Position numbers and translations under genes: made by a program | The notes under the pieces: model-generated | What the model was told of the DNA's origin: nothing | Database searches by the model: none | The model's input: only the letters and a program-made list of their open reading frames with translations | Origin: CAVQGZ01 sp942491665 | Lineage (GTDB): Bacteria; Actinomycetota; Actinomycetes; Jiangellales; Jiangellaceae | Direction: 5' to 3' | NCBI GenBank assembly: GCA_942491665.1 | Contig: CALOBR010000003.1 | Coordinates: 62,001-126,000 of the forward strand | Length of the DNA: 64,000 nucleotides | Part shown: positions 1 through 8,554 of the stretch, one piece after another | Position numbering within the stretch: the first letter of the stretch is position 1 | How the letters are laid out: each line of letters begins with the position of its first letter

Positions 1-1
1 C

Positions 2-508
2 CGCGACGAGCCCCCGGAGCAGGTCTGGGAGTTCGCCTTTCGCGCCTTCCAGCTCCAGGGCTCGGACGGGACGCTGTCGAGTCTGGTCACCGTCGTCGTG
101 CTGGCGGTGGCCGGCCTGGCGACGCTGGCGGCGGTGCAGGGCGCCGACCCGTCCCGGCTGCCGATGGTGCGCGTCACGGGCGCGGCCCTGCTCGTGGTGC
201 TCGTCGTCGCGACCAACTCCGTGTTCAGCCCGCAGTACGTGATGTGGTTCCTGCCGCTCGTGGCCCTGGCGGTGGCGTGGGCGCCGCGCATGGACTGGGC
301 GCTGGTCGTCGTGACGTCGGCAGTCGCCGCCCTGACCCAGACGGTGTGGCCCTGGAAGTACGAGTCGCTGCTGCTGCTGGACCCCGGCACGCTGGCCGCC
401 CTTGCCGCTCGCAACGGGCTCGTGCTGGTGCTGGCGGGCGTGCTGGTGTGGCGGCTGGCCGGGGCAGCGCGTGCCCCTCAGCCGGTGACGAACGAGAGCC
501 GTACCTGA
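2..508 (+). CDS. polytopic membrane protein, GT87/DUF2029-like, C-terminal part
   Basis: This open frame runs in from the left edge, so the start codon lies outside the window and about 168 residues are visible. It is a hydrophobic protein with several predicted membrane helices. The segment SPQYVMWFLPLVALA resembles the conserved stretch of actinobacterial GT87/DUF2029 polyprenol-linked mannosyltransferases, which elongate cell-envelope glycans. The protein ends in a short basic tail (residues TNESRT) and its last 31 nt overlap the 3' end of the convergent YjbQ-family gene. The family call rests on this motif and the hydrophobic pattern alone. Confidence 0.55.
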   Translation, partial: RDEPPEQVWEFAFRAFQLQGSDGTLSSLVTVVVLAVAGLATLAAVQGADPSRLPMVRVTGAALLVVLVVATNSVFSPQYVMWFLPLVALAVAWAPRMDWALVVVTSAVAALTQTVWPWKYESLLLLDPGTLAALAARNGLVLVLAGVLVWRLAGAARAPQPVTNESRT

Positions 509-879
509 CGGGTCGGGTTGTCGACGTTCGGGTCGACGAGCACGACGCTCTGCCACGTGCCGAGAGCAGGACGGCCGTCCACGACGGGCAGTGACATCGA
601 CGGGGAGACGAAGGCGGGCATGACGTGGTCACGGCCGTGGCCGAGGCTGCCATGGCGGTGCCGGTACACGTCGGCGGTGGGCAGCAGTCGCTCGAGCGCG
701 TCGGCGAGATCGCGCTCGGTTCCACTGCCAGTCTCGACCAGCGCCACGCCGGCAGTGGCGTGCGGGACGAAGACGTGGCACAGACCGTCGCCCCGTCCCC
801 CGCAGAAGTCGCGGACCTCGTGGGTCAGGTCGCTCACCAGCCGCGAGCCGGTGGTGATCGAGAGGAGCGTCGTGTCCAT
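478..879 (-). CDS. YjbQ family protein (UPF0047)
   Basis: The 133-residue protein has the usual family length. It shows the family pattern: HVFVPHATAGV followed by an acidic helix, then an H-R-H-G-S-L-G-H-G-R-D-H cluster, the GTWQ motif, and a C-terminal beta strand. The conserved histidines are thought to bind a metal or phosphate. E. coli YjbQ has weak thiamine-phosphate synthase activity, but the physiological role is unclear. The gene starts 16 nt after the purD stop, so it is probably cotranscribed with purD. Its 3' end overlaps the convergent membrane-protein gene. Confidence 0.85.
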   Translation of the reverse strand: MDTTLLSITTGSRLVSDLTHEVRDFCGGRGDGLCHVFVPHATAGVALVETGSGTERDLADALERLLPTADVYRHRHGSLGHGRDHVMPAFVSPSMSLPVVDGRPALGTWQSVVLVDPNVDNPTRQVRLSFVTG

Positions 880-895
880 GAGCGGGCCCTGAGTG

Positions 896-2170
896 CTACT
901 CGTGCGTGGCCGTCGGCGCAGTGGCGTCGGCAGCCGCCTTGGCGGCGATGTCCGTGCGGTGCTGGCCGCCCTCGATGTGGATGTGACCGACCGCCCGATA
1001 CGCCCGATCCCGGGCCTGAGTGAGGTCGTCGCCCACGCCGGTGACCGACAGCACTCGCCCGCCGGCCGTCACGACCTGGCCGTCGCGCAGCGCCGTCCCC
1101 GCGTGCAGCACACGGACACCCTCGACAGCAGCCGCCTCGTCGAGGCCGGTGATCACGTCACCGGTGCGTGGGGACTGCGGGTAGCCGTGCGCGGCAACGA
1201 CGACGGTGACCGCCGCCCCGGTGGCCATGTGCGGCGGCTCGGTCGAGGCGAGCGTGCCGGTCGCGGCGGCGTACAGCAGGGCGCCGAGCGGGGTGCGCTC
1301 CAGCGCGAGCACCGCCTGGGTCTCGGGGTCACCGAACCGGGCGTTGAACTCGACCACGCGCAGGCCGCGTGAGGTCAGCGCCAGTCCGGCGTAGAGCAGC
1401 CCTTCGAAGGGCGTGCCCGTGGCACGCATCTCGTCCACGGTCGGCTGGACGACGCGGTCGACGATGTCGTCCACGAGCCCCTGCGGCGCCCATGGGAGCG
1501 GCGTGTAGGCGCCCATGCCACCCGTGTTGGGGCCTTGGTCGTCGTCGAAGATGCGCTTGAAGTCCTGGGCGGGCTGCAGCGGACGCACCGCCTCACCGTC
1601 GGTGACGCAGAAGAGCGAGACCTCGGGTCCGTCGAGGAACTCCTCGACGAGCACCCGTCCGCAGGCAGCGGCATGGGCGAGGGCCGCGGCACGGTCGTCG
1701 GTGACCACCACGCCCTTGCCGGCAGCCAGGCCGTCGTCCTTGACGACGTACGGCGGGCCGAATGCGTCGAGCGCCGCTGCGACCTCGTCCTCGGTGTCGC
1801 AGACGTGCGCCATCGCCGTCGGGACGTCGGCCGCAGCCATCACCTGCTTCGCGAAGGACTTGCTGCCCTCGAGCTGGGCCGCCGCGCCGGACGGGCCGAA
1901 GCACGCGATACCGGCCTCGCGCACGGCGTCACCCACGCCCGCGACCAGCGGTGCCTCCGGGCCGATGACGACGAGGTCGACGGCGAGGCGCTGGGCCAGG
2001 TCGACGACCGCGGCGCCATCCGTCGGGTCGAGTGGGTGGACGCTGTCGGCGTCGGCCGCGATGCCTGCGTTGCCCGGCGCGGCGTGCACGGCCGCGACTC
2101 CGGGGTCGTCGCGCAACCCCATGACGAGCGCGTGCTCACGACCACCGGACCCCAGAACAAGCACCTTCAC
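896..2170 (-). CDS. purD: phosphoribosylamine-glycine ligase
   Basis: GAR synthetase catalyses the second step of de novo purine synthesis: phosphoribosylamine + glycine + ATP to glycinamide ribonucleotide. The 424-residue product begins VKVLVLGSGGREHAL, the canonical PurD N-terminus. It has the ATP-grasp segment YVVKDDGLAAGKGVVV and the motif GPNTGGMGAY. The frame stays open 26 codons further upstream, but the GTG at 2168-2170 fits the family and sits 7 nt after a TAGGGT hexamer, so the transcript is probably leaderless. The yjbQ-like gene follows in the same direction. Confidence 0.95.
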   Translation of the reverse strand: MKVLVLGSGGREHALVMGLRDDPGVAAVHAAPGNAGIAADADSVHPLDPTDGAAVVDLAQRLAVDLVVIGPEAPLVAGVGDAVREAGIACFGPSGAAAQLEGSKSFAKQVMAAADVPTAMAHVCDTEDEVAAALDAFGPPYVVKDDGLAAGKGVVVTDDRAAALAHAAACGRVLVEEFLDGPEVSLFCVTDGEAVRPLQPAQDFKRIFDDDQGPNTGGMGAYTPLPWAPQGLVDDIVDRVVQPTVDEMRATGTPFEGLLYAGLALTSRGLRVVEFNARFGDPETQAVLALERTPLGALLYAAATGTLASTEPPHMATGAAVTVVVAAHGYPQSPRTGDVITGLDEAAAVEGVRVLHAGTALRDGQVVTAGGRVLSVTGVGDDLTQARDRAYRAVGHIHIEGGQHRTDIAAKAAADATAPTATHE

Positions 2171-2177
2171 AAGCGCC

Positions 2178-2183
2178 ACCCTA
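2178..2183 (-). promoter_or_regulatory. -10 hexamer of leaderless purD promoter
   Basis: TAGGGT on the minus strand lies 7 nt from the purD GTG, which puts the expected transcription start at or next to the start codon. No Shine-Dalgarno sequence is present. Confidence 0.55.
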
Positions 2184-2395
2184 GAAGCCTGCCCGCTGTC
2201 CCTCGGTGCCGGGCGAGCCGCACGACAGTCTGCCCTCGTGCCCCGCATCGGTCTTCGACGCGGTGCGGTTCAGCTCGCCACGGCGACCCGCTGCGCACCA
2301 AGGAGCCGCCCATCACGTCGCGCAGCGCACCGTGATCACGCTGGGCTGCCCGGACTGCACCCTGAGCGGGCACGGCACCGAGTGCGACGCGAACC

Positions 2396-2923
2396 TCAGG
2401 ATGAGCGGCGACGGAAGATCGGACGAGGCCTACCGGCTGCGGCGCGCGCGGCGCGGCGGGCGTCCACCGCCGGTGAGTCCATCTTCTCCCGCGCCTGAAA
2501 GTCGGCGACCGCGTCGAGCACCGCTGCCGTGTCCTTGTAGCTGCGTCCGGTGAACCAGTCGTCGAGCTGCGGGTCGAATCCGCGCAAGCCGGTGGCCTTC
2601 TCGAGGTCTTTCACCACCGCGTGCAGCACCTTGGCCTGCTCGCGGGCCGGCTTGCCGACGTACCAGTACGGCAGTCGGACGGTGACGGCCCCGCGTCGGA
2701 CGTCGATGCGCAGACCCTCGCCGGGCTTGACCCACTTCGCACGGACGGCCTCCACGACTGCGGCATCGACGGCTTCTCCGTCGACGACGGCGAACTCGAC
2801 GGCAGTCGCCTGCTGGGGGGCAGGCACGCCGTCCGAGGCCAGCACCTGGGCGTCCCGCGTGGCGATTGCCGCCCGCGGGTCGTCGGTGGCGTCCCGTGGC
2901 AGCAGATGGACGTCGTAGTACAC
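2396..2923 (-). CDS. hypothetical protein downstream of class III aminotransferase
   Basis: I do not recognise this 175-residue soluble protein. It starts VYYDVHLLPRD, has a central region rich in short beta-like segments (GLRIDVRRGAVTVRLPYWY), a helical region, and a basic Arg/Ala-rich tail. The GTG at 2921-2923 lies 2 nt past the aminotransferase stop (2926-2928), so translation is probably coupled and the gene belongs to that operon. No signal peptide or membrane segment is visible. The frame continues far upstream inside the aminotransferase, but that part is a shadow. Confidence 0.7.
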   Translation of the reverse strand: MYYDVHLLPRDATDDPRAAIATRDAQVLASDGVPAPQQATAVEFAVVDGEAVDAAVVEAVRAKWVKPGEGLRIDVRRGAVTVRLPYWYVGKPAREQAKVLHAVVKDLEKATGLRGFDPQLDDWFTGRSYKDTAAVLDAVADFQAREKMDSPAVDARRAARAAAGRPRPIFRRRSS

Positions 2924-2925
2924 GC

Positions 2926-4287
2926 TCAGCCCTCGTAGTAGCCGGCGATCTCGCCGAGTGCCTCGTCGAGGGCGGCCAGCCCCTCCTTGGCCTCCTCGTC
3001 GCTGATGGTGCAGGGCGGGACGACATGCAGCCGGTGGTAGTTCGCGAACGGGAGCACGCCGCGCTTCTTCAGGGCACCGAGCAGGGTGCCCATCGCCTCG
3101 CTGGTGCCGCCGTAGGGGGCCAGCTCTTCCTTGGTCTCGCGGTTCTTCACCAGGTCGAGCGCCCAGAAGACGCCGAGTCCCCGGGCCTCGCCGATCACCG
3201 GGTGGCGTTGCGCCAGCTCGGCAAGGCCGGGGCCGAGCACGTCCTCGCCGATGTGGCGCGCGTTCTCGACGATGCCCTCGTCCTGCATGGCCGTGATCGT
3301 CGCGACGGCAGACGCGCACGCCAGCGGGTGACCGGAGTACGTGAGCCCGCCGGGGTAGACGCGCTCGCGGAACGTGTCGACGATCGTCTCGCTGATCACG
3401 ACGCCACCGAGGGGCACGTAGCCGGAGTTGACGCCCTTCGCGAAGGTGATCAGGTCGGGCCGCACGTCGTAGTGGTCGAAGGCGAACCAGGCGCCGGTAC
3501 GTCCGAAGCCGGCCATGACCTCGTCGAGAATCAGCATGATTCCGTGCTCGTCGCAGAGCTCGCGGACGCCGGCCAGGTAGCCCGGCGGTGGCGGCATGAT
3601 GCCCGCCGTTCCCGGGATCGTCTCCAGCAGGATCGCTGCGATGGTGTCCGGGCCCTCGAAGCGGATGGTCTCGCGCAGGTGGTGCAGCGCCCGCTCAGTC
3701 TCTTGCTCAGCGGAGTCGCTGTGGAACGGCGAGCGGTAGAGGAACGGCCCGAAGAAGTGCACGACGCCGGTGCTCCACCAGTCGTTGGGCCAGCGGCGCG
3801 GGTCGCCGGTGAGCGTCACCGCCGTCTGCGTCCCGCCGTGGTAGGCGCGGTAGCGCGTCATCACCTTCTGCCTGCCGGTGTGCAGACGGGCCATCCGCAC
3901 GGCGTTCTCGACGGCCTCCGCGCCGCCGTTGGTGAAGAAGACGTGATCCATGCCCTCGGGGGCCCGGGCCACGATGAGCCGGGCCGCCTCGCCGCGCACG
4001 TCGTTGGCGTGCTGCGGGGCGACTGTGCAGAGCCTGCCCGCCTGCTCCTGGATCGCGGCGACGACCTTCGGATGCTGGTGGCCGATGTTGGTGTTGACGA
4101 GCTGGCTCGACAGGTCGAGGTACCGCTTGCCGTCGTAGTCCCAGACGTAGGAGCCCTGCGCGCCGGCGAGAGTCATCGGCGCGATCTTGCCCTGGGCACT
4201 CCAGGAGTGGAACACGTGTGCGCGATCGAGGTCGTAGACCTCGCGTCCTCGCTGCGGATCGGGGGTCGGGACGGACGATTCAGCCAT
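2926..4287 (-). CDS. class III (aspartate aminotransferase family) omega-aminotransferase
   Basis: This 453-residue PLP-dependent aminotransferase has HVFHSWSAQ near the start, the cofactor-binding stretch FFTNGGAEAVENAVRMARLHTG, the PLP-ring aspartate in LILDEVMAGFGRTG, and the Schiff-base lysine in TFAKGVNSGYVPLGG. It closely resembles the actinomycete aminotransferases found beside gamma-aminobutyraldehyde dehydrogenases, and here it is divergent from exactly such a gene. The likely role is removal of an amino group from a diamine or omega-amino acid such as putrescine, with a 2-oxoacid acceptor. The exact substrate cannot be read from sequence. Confidence 0.88.
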   Translation of the reverse strand: MAESSVPTPDPQRGREVYDLDRAHVFHSWSAQGKIAPMTLAGAQGSYVWDYDGKRYLDLSSQLVNTNIGHQHPKVVAAIQEQAGRLCTVAPQHANDVRGEAARLIVARAPEGMDHVFFTNGGAEAVENAVRMARLHTGRQKVMTRYRAYHGGTQTAVTLTGDPRRWPNDWWSTGVVHFFGPFLYRSPFHSDSAEQETERALHHLRETIRFEGPDTIAAILLETIPGTAGIMPPPPGYLAGVRELCDEHGIMLILDEVMAGFGRTGAWFAFDHYDVRPDLITFAKGVNSGYVPLGGVVISETIVDTFRERVYPGGLTYSGHPLACASAVATITAMQDEGIVENARHIGEDVLGPGLAELAQRHPVIGEARGLGVFWALDLVKNRETKEELAPYGGTSEAMGTLLGALKKRGVLPFANYHRLHVVPPCTISDEEAKEGLAALDEALGEIAGYYEG

Positions 4288-4294
4288 GACGTGG

Positions 4295-4300
4295 AGCGTA
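4295..4300 (-). promoter_or_regulatory. -10 hexamer of leaderless aminotransferase promoter
   Basis: TACGCT on the minus strand is separated by 7 nt from the aminotransferase ATG (4285-4287). There is no ribosome binding site, which fits a leaderless mRNA. The divergent dehydrogenase gene, in contrast, has an AGGAG-type site. Confidence 0.55.
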
Positions 4301-4380
4301 CGACGCCGCTGCGCGTAGCGTCTGCCACCGAGGGATCGCCGCTGCGCACTGGGCCGGCGGAGCGTGACAAGGAGCGAGAG

Positions 4381-5826
4381 ATGGCAGACCCGCGGCGGCT
4401 GCGCAACTTCGTCAACGGCGAGTACGTCGACACCTACCAGGGCCTCACGAGCGACGTCGTGAACCCCACGACGGGCGAGGTGTTCGCGACGGCGCCGGTG
4501 TCGACGCAGAAGGACATCGACAAGGCCTATGCGGCTGCCGAGGCTGCCTTCGAGGACTGGCGGGATGCGACGCCGAGCGTTCGGCAGAAGGCGCTTCTCG
4601 ACTTCGCCGACACCGTCGAGGCGCGGGCCGAAGAGCTTGTGGCAGCGGAGGTGGAGAACTGCGGCAAACCCACCGAGCTTGTGCGCTCGGAGGAGATCGG
4701 GCCGATGGTCGACCAGATCCGCTTCTTCGCCGGTGCGGCGCGCGTGCTGGAGGGCAAGGCGGCTGGGGAGTACATGACAGGGCACACGTCCTGGATCCGT
4801 CGCGAGCCGGTGGGCGTCGTCGGCCAGGTGGCCCCGTGGAACTACCCGATGATGATGGCGATCTGGAAGCTGGCGCCGGCGGTCGCGGCGGGCAACGCCG
4901 TCGTCCTCAAGCCGAGCGACACCACGCCGCTGTCGACGCTGCTGCTGGCCGAGATGGCGGCGGAGTCGCTGCCGCCGGGCGTGCTGAACGTGATCTGCGG
5001 TGACCGCGACACCGGCCGCACGCTGGTGTCGCACCCGACGCCGGCGATGGTGTCGATCACCGGGTCGGTGCGCGCCGGCATGCAGGTGGCCGAGGCCGCG
5101 TCGTCTGACGTCAAGCGGGTTCACCTGGAGCTCGGCGGCAAGGCGCCTGTCGTGGTGTTCGACGACGCCGACCTCGAGGCCGCCGCCGAGGGCATCGCGG
5201 TCGCCGGGTTCTTCAACGCCGGGCAGGACTGCACAGCCTCGACGCGGGTTATCGCCTCGCCGGGCGTCTACGCCGACCTGGTGGACGCCTTGGCCGAGCA
5301 GGCGCGCTCGACTGTGGCGACGGCGTCCGTGGGCGTCGACGATGCCGATGCGCTGCTGCCGGCCGTCAACAATGCGTCCCAGCTGGAGAAGGTGTCGGGC
5401 TTCATCGACCGGCTGCCCGACCACGCGCGGCTTGCGGCCGGGGGCTCGCGAGTGGGGGACGCGGGCTTCCACTACTCCGCGACCGTGGTGGCCGATCTGC
5501 TGCAGGGCGACGAGATCGTCCAGAACGAGGTGTTCGGGCCGGTCATCACCGTCCAGCAGTTCAGCGACGAGGCGGAGGCGCTCGCATGGGCGAACGGCGT
5601 CGAGTACGGCCTGGCGTCGTCGGTGTGGACCAAGGACTTCGGACGCGCCATGCGCATGAGCCGCCGGCTCGACTTCGGGTGCGTCTGGATCAACACGCAC
5701 ATCCCGCTGGTGGCTGAGATGCCCCACGGTGGGTTCAAGCACTCCGGCTACGGCAAGGACCTCTCGATGTACGGCTTGGAGGACTACACACGCATCAAGC
5801 ACGTGATGGCAAACCTGGACAGCTGA
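4381..5826 (+). CDS. gamma-aminobutyraldehyde dehydrogenase (aldehyde dehydrogenase family)
   Basis: This 481-residue NAD(P)-dependent aldehyde dehydrogenase oxidises an aminoaldehyde to the amino acid. Visible family features are the cofactor-site PWNYPMMMA, the general-base glutamate in LELGGKAP, the nucleophilic cysteine in FFNAGQDCTAS, and the C-terminal HGGFKHSGYGKD. The ATG at 4381 follows an AAGGAGCGAG site. It is transcribed divergently from the omega-aminotransferase, and together the two would convert putrescine-type diamines through gamma-aminobutyraldehyde towards GABA. Assignment to aminobutyraldehyde rather than another aldehyde is by resemblance and context. Confidence 0.87.
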   Translation: MADPRRLRNFVNGEYVDTYQGLTSDVVNPTTGEVFATAPVSTQKDIDKAYAAAEAAFEDWRDATPSVRQKALLDFADTVEARAEELVAAEVENCGKPTELVRSEEIGPMVDQIRFFAGAARVLEGKAAGEYMTGHTSWIRREPVGVVGQVAPWNYPMMMAIWKLAPAVAAGNAVVLKPSDTTPLSTLLLAEMAAESLPPGVLNVICGDRDTGRTLVSHPTPAMVSITGSVRAGMQVAEAASSDVKRVHLELGGKAPVVVFDDADLEAAAEGIAVAGFFNAGQDCTASTRVIASPGVYADLVDALAEQARSTVATASVGVDDADALLPAVNNASQLEKVSGFIDRLPDHARLAAGGSRVGDAGFHYSATVVADLLQGDEIVQNEVFGPVITVQQFSDEAEALAWANGVEYGLASSVWTKDFGRAMRMSRRLDFGCVWINTHIPLVAEMPHGGFKHSGYGKDLSMYGLEDYTRIKHVMANLDS

Positions 5827-5850
5827 CCCGAGCCCCCGCGGCCCCCGCCG

Positions 5851-5926
5851 CCCAAACGATCACGTGACGGCGGAAGTTGGGGAGTTTCCACGGCAGATCA
5901 GCGTTGGAAACCCCCAATCTCCCGTG
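5851..5926 (+). repeat. left inverted-repeat arm flanking AbiEi/DUF559 gene
   Basis: This 76-bp segment lies just past the dehydrogenase gene. Its reverse complement matches 7118-7195: the first 23 bp (5851-5873) are identical to the complement of 7173-7195, and about three quarters of the remainder matches. Each arm is itself a quasi-palindrome, with GTTTCCA and TGGAAAC around a loop containing GGCAGATC. It could be an element end or a transcription terminator. Confidence 0.8.
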
Positions 5927-6010
5927 GAATGGCCCGGGCAGGCCAGGCTTGAGCGCCCACCGACACGCGGCAGCGCGCCGGCACCCGGCCACGTGCCCAG
6001 ACGGCGCGGC

Positions 6011-7003
6011 CTATCTGACGAGCGCCGTTCCCCGCGGCGCTGGCCTACCCTCAGCCCTGGCGAACGCAGCCAGAATCTTGCGGCGCAACCAGGCCGGCGC
6101 ACGCTCGATGTCGTCCCACGTGACACGAACGACCTCGTACCCGAGCGCGCGGATGGCGTCCTCTCGCAGCTTCTCTTGCCAGAGGACGTCCTCCGGCGTG
6201 CGGCCATGCGTGCGTGCCTCGCGCATCTTGATTCGGCCGTCGAACTCGCCGACGGTCTGCTGCTCCCGGAACAGCCAGTCGCTTCGAGCCACGAACTCCC
6301 CGAACTCGTTGCGGATCGTCGCTTGCAGCTCCGGGACGGGCAACCCCGTGTCGCGGACGCGCACTCGACCGCGCGACTCCCCGACGCTCTCAGATCGGCC
6401 GTCGGCGAAGTCGGCGGCCCGTAGCCCAGCCCGGGAGCCGGGCCAGTCGTTCTGGGCAACCAACAGGTCCAGCAGCGCATCCTTACTCGTCAGGTTCTCG
6501 TGCAGCGCGGCATCCATCGTCACGACCGCCGACTCGAAGCCGACGATCCTGCCCATGTCCGCGAGGGTGCGAAGCGGCGAGGTGACCAGCACGCCGTCCA
6601 CGTCGACGACATGGTCGTCGGGAAGTGAGGCGGCATGGTGGACGACGCCGGCCTCATGCCTCGACCCCCGGTGGCGCGATCCTCGCACAAGGTGGATCTC
6701 GTTGAGGTTGACGCCCCACACCGGCAACCCGTGGATGAGCGCAGCGCTGGTGTGCCCGAGGACTGCGACCCCCTTCATGCTCCGCTGCGCGGCCCTTGCG
6801 GTCACGACGTGGCGCTCTTCGGACGTCATTCGCGCCCAGGAGTCACCCGGGGCGTAGGCGCCGTAGCGCACACGCACCCAGACTCCCTCGTGCAGCAGTC
6901 GTTCGATCTCGTCGTGCGAGAGGCCGAGCTCGATGGCCTCTCGTCTCAGCACGGAACCGCTGGTCTCGATAGGCGGCAGCCGAACCTGCTGCGTGGTCGT
7001 CAT
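6011..7003 (-). CDS. AbiEi-type winged-helix protein with C-terminal DUF559 nuclease-like domain
   Basis: The 330-residue protein has an N-terminal winged-helix region resembling the AbiEi antitoxin domain (LRREAIELGLSHDEIERLLHEGVW, then VRYGAYAP). A middle domain carries the motif TSPLRTLADM. The C-terminus is DUF559/Vsr-like: GEFDGRIKMREARTHG, WQEKLREDAIRALGYEVVRVTWDDI. The E/D-G and K/R pattern is typical of very-short-patch-repair-type endonuclease folds. No AbiEii partner is adjacent, so it is an orphan. The ATG at 7001-7003 is used; a longer frame reaches 7120 but would run into the right repeat arm. The gene sits wholly between the two inverted arms. Confidence 0.8.
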   Translation of the reverse strand: MTTTQQVRLPPIETSGSVLRREAIELGLSHDEIERLLHEGVWVRVRYGAYAPGDSWARMTSEERHVVTARAAQRSMKGVAVLGHTSAALIHGLPVWGVNLNEIHLVRGSRHRGSRHEAGVVHHAASLPDDHVVDVDGVLVTSPLRTLADMGRIVGFESAVVTMDAALHENLTSKDALLDLLVAQNDWPGSRAGLRAADFADGRSESVGESRGRVRVRDTGLPVPELQATIRNEFGEFVARSDWLFREQQTVGEFDGRIKMREARTHGRTPEDVLWQEKLREDAIRALGYEVVRVTWDDIERAPAWLRRKILAAFARAEGRPAPRGTALVR

Positions 7004-7117
7004 GGGGGAACGATCGCCAGGTTGAGCCAGTGGCAACAGCCGGATGGACCCGGCTGGGGACGACCCGCCCGTCCCACGACTCTGTGGACGAGCGCCGAGA
7101 CCGCTCCGTCCTGGCTT

Positions 7118-7195
7118 CACGCGGCAGTTTGGGGGTTTCGTAGGCAGATCCCCCTTGGAAACCCGGCAACTCCCGCCGTCACGTGATCGTTTGGG
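7118..7195 (-). repeat. right inverted-repeat arm flanking AbiEi/DUF559 gene
   Basis: Reverse-complement partner of 5851-5926. It contains its own stem, GGGTTTC and GAAACCC, around a loop with GGCAGATC. It lies between the start of the AbiEi/DUF559 gene and the 3' end of purA. Confidence 0.8.
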
Positions 7196-7215
7196 AGCCC
7201 CGCGCTAGGCGGTCG

Positions 7216-8511
7216 CTACAGCAGGGGGCGGCGGACGATCGTCGCGTCGCGTGCCTGGCCCACGCCGATCGCCGACACGGGCGTCCCGCTCAGCTCCTCC
7301 AGGGCCAGGACGTAGGCACGCGCAGCCGCCGGAAGGTCGTCGAACGCACGAACGCCGCGGATGTCGTCGTCCCAGCCGTCGTAGTACTCGTAGATGGGCT
7401 TGGCGTGGTGGAACTCCGTCTGCGTGGGCGGCATCTCGTCATGACGCACGCCGTCCACGTCGTAGGCCACGCACACCGGGATGGTCTCGAAGCCGGTGAG
7501 CACGTCGAGCTTGGTCAAGAAGATGTCGGTGAGCCCATTCACCCGCGTCGCGTAGCGGGCCACCAGGGCGTCGAACCAGCCGCAGCGCCGGTCGCGTCCA
7601 GTCGTCACGCCCCGCTCGCCGCCGATCTCGCGCAGGCGCGCCCCGTCCGCGTCGTGCAGCTCGGTCGGGAACGGCCCGGCCCCCACCCGCGTCGTGTACG
7701 CCTTCAGAATGCCGATCACCCGCGTGATCTGGGTCGGCCCGATCCCGGCGCCGGCGCACGCCCCACCCGAGGTCGGGTTGGACGACGTCACGAACGGGTA
7801 GGTGCCGTGGTCGACGTCGAGCAGGGTCCCCTGCGAGCCTTCCAGCAGCACCTGGCGCCCCTCGTCCAGCGCGCGGTTGAGCAGCAGGGACGTGTCAGCC
7901 ACGAAGGGGCGCAGCTTGTCGGCGTAGGGCAGCAGCTCCGCAACGACTGCGTCGGCGTCCACCTCACGCCGGTTGTAAACCTTCACCAGCAGCTGGTTCT
8001 TCTGGGCCAGCGCGCCCTGCACCTTCTGCCGCAGAATCGACTCGTCGAACAGGTCCTGCACCCGGATTCCGACGCGGTTCACCTTGTCGGCGTACGTCGG
8101 CCCGATGCCCCGCCCGGTCGTACCGATGCGGCGCGCCCCCAAGAAGCGCTCCGACACCCGGTCGAGCGCGGCGTTGTAGGGCGCAATGACGTGCGCCGAC
8201 GCCGACACCAGCAGACGGCCCGTCTGCACGCCGCGCGCGGCAAGCCCGTCCAGCTCGGCGAACAGCACCTCCAGGTCGATCACGACCCCGTTGCCGATCA
8301 CCGACGTGGCGCCCGGCGTCAGGATGCCCGACGGCAGCAGGTGCAGCGCGTAGTGCTCCAGCCCCGTCCCCGTGTCGATGACCACGGTGTGCCCAGCGTT
8401 GTTGCCGCCCTGGTAGCGCACCACGAAGTCGACGTCGCCCCCGAGCAGGTCGGTGGCCTTACCTTTGCCTTCGTCGCCCCACTGGGCTCCGACGAGGACT
8501 GTTGCTGGCAC
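7216..8511 (-). CDS. purA: adenylosuccinate synthetase
   Basis: PurA makes adenylosuccinate from IMP, aspartate and GTP, the first committed step to AMP. The 431-residue length is typical. The N-terminus ATVLVGAQWGDEGKGK contains the GTP/IMP-binding loop and catalytic aspartate, NAGHTV holds the catalytic histidine, and GTTGRGIGPTYADK is the IMP-site signature. QGTLLDVDHGTYPFVTSS is also present. The GTG start lies 6 nt behind a TAGGTT hexamer without a ribosome binding site, so purA seems to have its own leaderless promoter although it follows the flavoprotein gene on the same strand. Confidence 0.96.
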   Translation of the reverse strand: MPATVLVGAQWGDEGKGKATDLLGGDVDFVVRYQGGNNAGHTVVIDTGTGLEHYALHLLPSGILTPGATSVIGNGVVIDLEVLFAELDGLAARGVQTGRLLVSASAHVIAPYNAALDRVSERFLGARRIGTTGRGIGPTYADKVNRVGIRVQDLFDESILRQKVQGALAQKNQLLVKVYNRREVDADAVVAELLPYADKLRPFVADTSLLLNRALDEGRQVLLEGSQGTLLDVDHGTYPFVTSSNPTSGGACAGAGIGPTQITRVIGILKAYTTRVGAGPFPTELHDADGARLREIGGERGVTTGRDRRCGWFDALVARYATRVNGLTDIFLTKLDVLTGFETIPVCVAYDVDGVRHDEMPPTQTEFHHAKPIYEYYDGWDDDIRGVRAFDDLPAAARAYVLALEELSGTPVSAIGVGQARDATIVRRPLL

Positions 8512-8517
8512 GCGCGC

Positions 8518-8523
8518 AACCTA
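8518..8523 (-). promoter_or_regulatory. -10 hexamer of leaderless purA promoter
   Basis: TAGGTT on the minus strand is 6 nt from the purA GTG (8509-8511). It lies in the 43-nt gap after the upstream flavoprotein gene. Confidence 0.5.
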
Positions 8524-8554
8524 CCGAAGGTGGACGGGCATCGCGCGACCCGAC

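Noticed and set aside
2206..2553. Plus-strand ORF with CPDCTLSGHGTEC beside purD
   Set aside because: The Cys pairs look like zinc ligands, but the ORF overlaps the hypothetical gene antisense, is Arg/Pro-rich afterwards and has no start support.
2866..4380. N-terminal extension of the aldehyde dehydrogenase frame
   Set aside because: The extension is the antisense of the aminotransferase. The ATG 4381 with AAGGAG and the family start explain the gene.
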